The notes under the pieces: generated by a model | What the model saw: the letters and a program-made list of their open reading frames with translations, nothing else | The model's database searches: none | What the model was told of the DNA's origin: nothing | Program-made: the position numbers and the translations under genes | Part shown: one piece after another, positions 6,138 through 9,898 of the stretch | Position numbering within the stretch: the first letter of the stretch is position 1 | Layout: the number at the start of each line of letters is the position of its first letter | Origin: Candidatus Aenigmatarchaeota archaeon | Lineage (GTDB): Archaea > Aenigmatarchaeota > Aenigmatarchaeia > CG10238-14 > SpSt-28 | Assembly (NCBI GenBank): GCA_023256115.1 | Contig: JAGDWU010000002.1 | Location: 444 to 10,341 of the forward strand | Length of the DNA: 9,898 nucleotides | Direction: 5' to 3'

Positions 6138-6232
6138 TGCCCCCGCCGGGATTTGAACCCGGGTCTGCGGCTTTCATCAATCAAACCTTTCTTTCGAAAG
6201 GCCGCCATCCTAGGCCGCTAGACGACGGGGGC
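6138..6232 (-). tRNA. tRNA-Glu (anticodon UUC) with an insertion in the anticodon loop
   Basis: The minus strand folds into a full cloverleaf. Acceptor GCCCCCG (6232-6226) pairs with CGGGGGC (6145-6139), discriminator A at 6138. The D arm GTCTAGCGGCCTAGGAT has the bases typical of tRNA-Glu. Anticodon stem GCGGC (6205-6201) pairs with GCCGC (6171-6167), and the T arm is CCGGG-TTCAAAT-CCCGG. The loop begins C32 T33 then TTC (6198-6196), reading GAA/GAG Glu codons. Between the two halves of the anticodon stem are 29 bases instead of 7, so 22 must be removed. All 17 pairs of the acceptor, anticodon and T stems are G-C, as in thermophiles. CCA is not encoded. It is transcribed divergently from nmd3, 31 bases away. 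Confidence 0.95.
6173..6194 (-). other. tRNA-Glu intron, 22 nt, canonical 37/38 position (boundaries approximate)
   Basis: A 7-base loop is restored if 22 bases are removed after position 37. Because GA and AA occur at both ends, boundaries may shift by one base either way. The strict bulge-helix-bulge is poor: bases 32-35 (CTTT) face GATG near the 3' site, giving one C-G, one U-A, one U-G and one U-U. A stronger competing hairpin, CCTTTC-GAAA-GAAAGG (6201-6186), pairs the anticodon with the intron itself. Splicing would need the archaeal tRNA endonuclease, probably one tolerant of relaxed motifs. Confidence 0.6.
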
Positions 6233-6241
6233 ATAATATGA
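6232..6241 (+). promoter_or_regulatory. Probable TATA element for the nmd3 operon, leaderless
   Basis: CATAATATGA is centred about 26 bases upstream of the nmd3 ATG at 6264, which would place the transcription start at the ATG. No Shine-Dalgarno sequence is present. The element abuts the first base of the tRNA gene on the other strand, so both promoters share 31 bases. Confidence 0.35.
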
Positions 6242-6247
6242 ATAATG

Positions 6248-6262
6248 AGTATAAATTTATTT
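6248..6262 (-). promoter_or_regulatory. TATA box for tRNA-Glu
   Basis: On the minus strand AATAAATTTATAC is centred about 23-25 bases before the mature tRNA 5' end, the normal distance for an archaeal TATA element. The core ATAAATTTAT is palindromic, so it could also be read in the other direction, but it lies too close to the nmd3 ATG for that to be its main use. Confidence 0.45.
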
Positions 6263-6263
6263 T

Positions 6264-6902
6264 ATGTTGCCAAAGAAATTTTGCCCTGCATGTGGAAAGG
6301 AAACAGAAATATTCATAAATGGATTTTGTATCGAATGTTTCAAAAAAAGATTTAAAAAAACTCAGTTTCCAAAATTTATAAAAATTTATCAATGCAAATT
6401 TTGCAAAAAATTTGCTGTTGGTAATTTACTTTTTGATTCATTGGAGGAAGCAGTTAATAAAGCTATAAAAGATTTCAAAGATCTAAAATTAATTTTAATA
6501 GCTGAAAATTTTGTAAAACTTGCAAAAGAAGTTGAAAATTTGATAATAGAAGAAAAGGATGTTGAAATTAAAATAAAACAAATAATTTGCAAATATTGTA
6601 ATATGATGCAAACTGGCTATAAGCAAGCGATAATTCAATTAAGATCTAAAAATAATGAAGAATTTTTGAAAATAATAGAAGAAGTAATAGAAAAAGAGAG
6701 GAAATTTGATAATTTATCTTTTATTTCAAAGATTGAAGAAAGTAAAAATGGTATTGATTTATACATTGGTTCAAAAAAAGCAGCTTATAAAGCAATTAAC
6801 GAAATAAAAAAGTATTACAAAATAAATATAAAAGTTTCTAAAAAATTGGTTGGAATAAAAAGTGGAAAAAGAATTTTCTTAGATACAATTGCAATAAGAT
6901 GA
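6264..6902 (+). CDS. nmd3: Archaeal Nmd3-family ribosome-associated zinc-binding protein
   Basis: 212 residues. In eukaryotes Nmd3 binds the 60S subunit and adapts it for nuclear export; archaea have a shorter form thought to act in large-subunit maturation or translation, role not settled. The N-terminal zinc ribbons are visible: C7-P-A-C10 with C22/C25, and C44-K-F-C47 with C109-K-Y-C112. The strongly conserved GYKQAIIQLR (118-127) follows the second ribbon. The C-terminal domain runs from about 162, IDLYIGSKKAAYKAINEIKK, through SKKLVGIKSGKRIF, the usual Nmd3 ending. It lacks the eukaryotic C-terminal export signals, as expected. The ATG is favoured because the first Cys motif lies only six residues in and a TATA-like element is correctly spaced. 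Its stop overlaps the aIF1A start by ATGA; the gene heads the plus-strand operon. Confidence 0.88.
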   Translation: MLPKKFCPACGKETEIFINGFCIECFKKRFKKTQFPKFIKIYQCKFCKKFAVGNLLFDSLEEAVNKAIKDFKDLKLILIAENFVKLAKEVENLIIEEKDVEIKIKQIICKYCNMMQTGYKQAIIQLRSKNNEEFLKIIEEVIEKERKFDNLSFISKIEESKNGIDLYIGSKKAAYKAINEIKKYYKINIKVSKKLVGIKSGKRIFLDTIAIR

Positions 6903-7189
6903 AAAAAGAAGAAAGTCCAATAAGAATAGCTAAAGAAAATGAAGTTTATGGAATTGTTGATTCTTGGTATGGAAAAGATAGAGTAATTGTAATTTGTGAT
7001 GATGGTGTTAATAGAATATGCAGAATTTCTGGAAGAGTAATAAAAAAATTTTGGCTTAAAGTAGGAGACGTTGTGTTAGTAAGAATTTGGCCTTTTGATA
7101 AATCTAAAGGTGATGTAATACACGTTTATACATTTAGCGAAGCACAATGGCTAAAGAAAAATGGTTATATAAAAAATTTAAATTTCTAA
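6899..7189 (+). CDS. eif1A: Translation initiation factor aIF1A
   Basis: 96 residues, slightly shorter than most archaeal aIF1A. This factor binds the A site of the 30S subunit and, with aIF1 and aIF2, helps recruit initiator tRNA and select the start codon. The OB fold is clear: NEVYGIVDSWYGKDRVIVIC (14-33), then DDGVNRICRISGRVIKKFWL, then KVGDVVLVRIWPFDKSKGDVIHVYT. These match the family pattern G-x-V, DG-x-x-R-x-x-R-I-x-G-x, W-x-x-x-GD-x-V-L-V and K-x-D-I-x-x-x-Y-T. The C-terminal helix FSEAQWLKKNGYI is also typical. The N-terminal tail is short. It overlaps nmd3 by ATGA and is followed after a single base by rio1, so the three are surely co-transcribed. Confidence 0.93.
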   Translation: MKKEESPIRIAKENEVYGIVDSWYGKDRVIVICDDGVNRICRISGRVIKKFWLKVGDVVLVRIWPFDKSKGDVIHVYTFSEAQWLKKNGYIKNLNF

Positions 7190-7190
7190 C

Positions 7191-7874
7191 ATGGAAGAAG
7201 AATTTAAAACGTTTTTTAAGGTTTTGGATAACATTACTATCAAAAACCTATTATATTTAATTAATAAACAAATTTTAAAAGGAATTATCGGAACTGTAAA
7301 AGAAGGTAAAGAAAGTGTAGTTTTTTGTGCAAAGGATTTTGAAAATAATTTTTGTGCTGTAAAAGTTTATAGAGTTTTGCATTGCGATTTTAAATCAATG
7401 TACAAATTATTAAGAGCCGATCCAAGATTTGTTAGAATAAAAAGAGATAGAAGAGCTATTGTAGAAAAATGGGCATTAAGAGAATATAAAAATTTAAAAA
7501 TTGCAGAAAAATTTAAAATATTAGTTCCAAAACCTATTACAGTTTATAAAAATATTTTGATAATGGAATTTGTTGGTGAAAATTGTATTCCTGCAAAACT
7601 TTTAAAAGATGTTGAGCTAAATTATGAAAAAGCAAAATTTTTGTATTTAAAATTAATAGAAGAATTAAAAAAAATGAAGCAAGCAAAAATAGCTCATGGA
7701 GATTTAAGCGAATATAATATTTTAGTTCATAATGATTTACCTTATATCATTGATTTTAGCCATGCAGTAAGAGATGATTGTGTTTTATATTACGATTATT
7801 GGAAAAGAGATGTTGAAAACATTAACAAATTTTTTTCTAAATATTTAAACGAAGACGAATTAATTCAATTATGA
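7191..7874 (+). CDS. rio1: RIO1-type atypical protein kinase / ATPase
   Basis: 227 residues. RIO1 proteins bind pre-40S/30S particles and use ATP hydrolysis in late small-subunit maturation. Visible features: Gly-rich loop GTVKEGKESVVF (34-45), catalytic Lys58 in AVKVYR, a RIO1-type insert with FKSMYKLLRADPRFVR, hinge LIMEFVGE (123-130), catalytic loop HGDLSEYN (169-176) and metal-binding Asp188 in IIDFSHAV. HGDLSEYN and absence of the N-terminal winged helix distinguish RIO1 from RIO2. The chain is at the short end for archaeal RIO1, with little beyond the last helix. IIDFSHAV differs from the usual IDVSQAV, a conservative change. Start is one base after aIF1A; the stop overlaps the KH-protein gene by ATGA, which pairs this kinase with its likely partner in 16S rRNA 3'-end processing. 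Confidence 0.92.
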   Translation: MEEEFKTFFKVLDNITIKNLLYLINKQILKGIIGTVKEGKESVVFCAKDFENNFCAVKVYRVLHCDFKSMYKLLRADPRFVRIKRDRRAIVEKWALREYKNLKIAEKFKILVPKPITVYKNILIMEFVGENCIPAKLLKDVELNYEKAKFLYLKLIEELKKMKQAKIAHGDLSEYNILVHNDLPYIIDFSHAVRDDCVLYYDYWKRDVENINKFFSKYLNEDELIQL

Positions 7875-8359
7875 TTGAATATTTACCATTAATAAAAAAG
7901 GAAAATATTGAAAAACTTAAAGATGAAATAGAAAAATCTTTAAATTGTAAATTGAAAATTGAAAATGATATTGTTACATTAGATGGCGAACCTTTAAATG
8001 TTATTAAAGCAAAAAAAGTTTTAGAGGCATATTTTTCTGGATTTGAGTTAAATGATGCAATTAATTTAATAAGCGATGAATATACTTTGGAAGTTATAAA
8101 TGTTAAAGATTATACAAGAAAAGTTAATAGAATGTTTCAATTACTTGGAAGAGTTATTGGGAAAAAAGGAAAAAGTAAAAGAAAAATAGAAGAAGTAACG
8201 AATACTAAAATAATTGTAAATGATAAAGATAAAAAAATTTTTATTTTAGGAAAAATCGAAAAAGTGCTGCTAGCAAAAAGATGTGTTGAAATGTTATTAG
8301 AAGGAAAAAAACATTCTACAGTATTTAATTTTTTAGATAGGGAGATTAAAAAATTATGA
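7871..8359 (+). CDS. KH-domain pre-rRNA processing protein, Krr1/Dim2 (Pno1) family
   Basis: 162 residues. Eukaryotic Dim2/Pno1 binds the 3' end of pre-18S rRNA and guides the endonuclease Nob1; the archaeal homologue binds 16S rRNA 3' end. Two KH-like domains are visible. The first (about 1-55) lacks a GxxG loop, as in Pno1. Then FSGFELNDAINLISDEYTLE matches the linker with its GF-x-x-x-x-A motif. The second (about 73-147) has an intact GKKG loop (97-100) within GRVIGKKGKSKRKIEEVT and the strand TKIIVNDKDKKIFILG. Length is near that of other archaeal members. Its frame overlaps rio1 before and top6B after by ATGA. The association with rio1 and aIF1A is a familiar archaeal cluster and supports the assignment. 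Confidence 0.9.
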   Translation: MIEYLPLIKKENIEKLKDEIEKSLNCKLKIENDIVTLDGEPLNVIKAKKVLEAYFSGFELNDAINLISDEYTLEVINVKDYTRKVNRMFQLLGRVIGKKGKSKRKIEEVTNTKIIVNDKDKKIFILGKIEKVLLAKRCVEMLLEGKKHSTVFNFLDREIKKL

Positions 8360-9898
8360 TTGATATTTCAGAAAAAATAAAAGAAATTAGCATAGCAGAA
8401 TTTTTCGAAAAAAATAGACATTTATTAGGATATGAAAATTTGCAAAAAGCATTGTATACTGTTGTTAAGGAATTGGTTGATAATTCTGTTGATGCTTGCA
8501 TAGAAGCTAGAATATTGCCAGAAATATATGTTGAAATAAAAAAAGTTGGAGAAGATAGATTTAAAGTAAAAGTTGAAGATAATGGTCCTGGAATAAATCC
8601 AAAAAAAGTTCCAATTGCTTTGGGAAAGTTTTTAGTAGGAAGCAAGTTTCATAGATTAAAAGTCTCTATAGGAACTCAAGGAATTGGAGCAAAAGGTGCA
8701 ATATTATATGCACAATTAACAACAAACAAACCAGCTAAAATTGAAACAAGTCAAGGAAAGGAAATACATTACTTTGAACTAATGATAGACACATTAAAAA
8801 ATGAACCAAAAATTTTGAAACATGAAGTTAAAGAAAATAAAAATAATTGGCACGGAACTTGTATTGAATTAGAAATAGAAGCAAGATATACTAGCAAAAT
8901 TGACGAATATTTAAAGTTGCTATGGTTACAAAATCCATTTACAAAAATAATTTATCAAAAAAATGGAGAAAAAATCATTTTTGATAGAATTACAAATGAA
9001 TTACCACCAGAAGCAAAAGAAGTTAAACCACATCCGCATGGAATAGAACTTGGAACATTTATTAAGCTTGCTCGACTTTCAAAAGACTTAGATATCTTAA
9101 GCTTTTTAACAAATACTTTTTCTAGAATATCTACAATCACAGCACTAAAAATTTTAAAAATAGCAGGAATATTTAAAGATTTTGGTTTAGACGAAAATAT
9201 ACTAGAATTTTTAAAATTAGCTAAAAATTTAAGTAAAAAAAGTTTTGAAGAAAAAAAAGAAATTGCAGAAAAAATTAAAAAAGCTAAAGAAGAAATAGGA
9301 AAAATTAAAATAAAAGATTTGAGCGATAATGAATTAGAAAAAATATTTAAGGCAATGCAAAAAGTAAAATTAAAAGCACCATCTTCAAAAGCATTATATG
9401 CTATTAATGAAAAGTATATAATAGAGGCTTTAAAAAAACTTTATGATGCAGAATATTATGCTGCAATAACAAGAAAACCAAAAGTTTATAGAGGTTTTCC
9501 ATTCCAAGTTCAAGTTGCTATTGCATATAATGTAAAAAATGTAGAAACAAATGAACAATTTATAATTTTAAGGTTTGCAAATCATACTCCGCTATTATAT
9601 AATGCAAATGATTGTGTAATAACAAAAGCTGTAAACGAAATAAATTGGAGCTTATACAAAATACAAGATGTAAAAAATGTAATTTTAGTTGATTTCATTT
9701 CCGTTTGGATTCCTTACAAGAGCGAAGGAAAACAAGCAATTGCTGAGTATGAAGAAATAGAAAAAGAAATAAAATTAGCTTTGCAAGATTGTGCAAGAAA
9801 AATTTATAAATATGTTTCGAAAAAGATTAGAGCTGAAATAATAAGAAAAAAGAAAAATATTTTTGAAAGATATATTCCAGAAGTTGCGCAAAGTTTAA
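8356..9898 (+). CDS. top6B: DNA topoisomerase VI subunit B (GHKL ATPase), 3' end off the window
   Basis: 514 codons are in the window and the frame is still open; the last TAA-looking bases are TTA-A in frame. The ATP-dependent B subunit of type IIB topoisomerase captures the second DNA duplex and pairs with Top6A. GHKL ATPase motifs: ELVDNSVDA (39-47, catalytic Asn43), EDNGPGI (74-80), GSKFHR (95-100) and GTQGIGAKGA (106-115). An H2TH domain covers about 245-310 (DILSFLTNTFSRIS). The transducer domain has FAAITRKP-like AAITRKPKVYRGFPFQVQV and Lys424 in ITKAVNEINW, the lysine that contacts ATP phosphate. The end, YIPEVAQSL, is near the usual C terminus, so probably few residues are missing. 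ATG 8356 overlaps the KH gene stop by ATGA; top6A would be expected next. Confidence 0.93.
   Translation, partial: MIDISEKIKEISIAEFFEKNRHLLGYENLQKALYTVVKELVDNSVDACIEARILPEIYVEIKKVGEDRFKVKVEDNGPGINPKKVPIALGKFLVGSKFHRLKVSIGTQGIGAKGAILYAQLTTNKPAKIETSQGKEIHYFELMIDTLKNEPKILKHEVKENKNNWHGTCIELEIEARYTSKIDEYLKLLWLQNPFTKIIYQKNGEKIIFDRITNELPPEAKEVKPHPHGIELGTFIKLARLSKDLDILSFLTNTFSRISTITALKILKIAGIFKDFGLDENILEFLKLAKNLSKKSFEEKKEIAEKIKKAKEEIGKIKIKDLSDNELEKIFKAMQKVKLKAPSSKALYAINEKYIIEALKKLYDAEYYAAITRKPKVYRGFPFQVQVAIAYNVKNVETNEQFIILRFANHTPLLYNANDCVITKAVNEINWSLYKIQDVKNVILVDFISVWIPYKSEGKQAIAEYEEIEKEIKLALQDCARKIYKYVSKKIRAEIIRKKKNIFERYIPEVAQSL

Noticed and set aside
6210..6592. Minus-strand frames opposite nmd3 and into the tRNA
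   Set aside because: They are antisense to the zinc-binding nmd3 gene, and one runs into the tRNA-Glu gene, so neither can be independent coding sequence.
8346..9140. Minus-strand frames of 99 and 61 codons
   Set aside because: Antisense to top6B, whose GHKL motifs lie directly opposite; no homology-like content.
9896..9898. TAA at the very end taken as the stop of top6B
   Set aside because: In the top6B frame these bases are the last two of TTA plus the first base of the next codon; the gene remains open at the edge.

Overview
The window is archaeal. It carries aIF1A, an archaeal/eukaryal-type Nmd3, a RIO1 kinase, a Krr1/Dim2-type KH protein, DNA topoisomerase VI subunit B, class III (type IV pilin-like) signal peptides, and a tRNA gene with an insertion in the anticodon loop. 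The DNA is strongly AT-rich with A/T-ending codons, very tight gene packing and almost no Shine-Dalgarno sequences. In contrast, every base pair in the acceptor, anticodon and T stems of the tRNA is G-C, which suggests a thermophile. Small AT-rich genome style, short proteins and thermophilic tRNA together fit a DPANN archaeon, perhaps Nanoarchaeota-like; this placement is inference.

Positions 1-5386 (minus strand) hold one polycistronic type IV pilus operon. Read from its promoter at about 5405 leftwards it encodes: a coiled-coil protein (5386-4928), two small pilin-like proteins (4923-4360 and 4363-3935), a FlaI/TadA-family secretion ATPase (3933-2275), two half-size FlaJ/TadC-family membrane platform proteins (2278-1418 and 1421-522), a third pilin-like protein (525-115), and a fourth that leaves the window (118-1). 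The gene set and its Q(+1) class III signal peptides resemble the EppA-dependent (Epd) pili of archaea and their Tad relatives in bacteria.

Positions 5387-6263 are a junction. It holds a minus-strand open frame of unknown function that lacks a normal start (5969-5439), an intergenic stretch with a perfect 9-bp hairpin (6009-6030), and tRNA-Glu(UUC) with a 22-nt insertion at the anticodon loop (6232-6138, minus). A 31-bp spacer then serves as a divergent promoter region.

Positions 6264-9898 (plus strand) form a tightly coupled operon: nmd3, aIF1A, rio1, the KH-domain dim2/krr1 homologue, and top6B, which is still open at the right edge. It links small and large ribosomal subunit maturation and translation initiation with type IIB topoisomerase. 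Eight gene junctions in the window are 4-nt ATGA stop-start overlaps, suggesting translational coupling as the general mode of expression.
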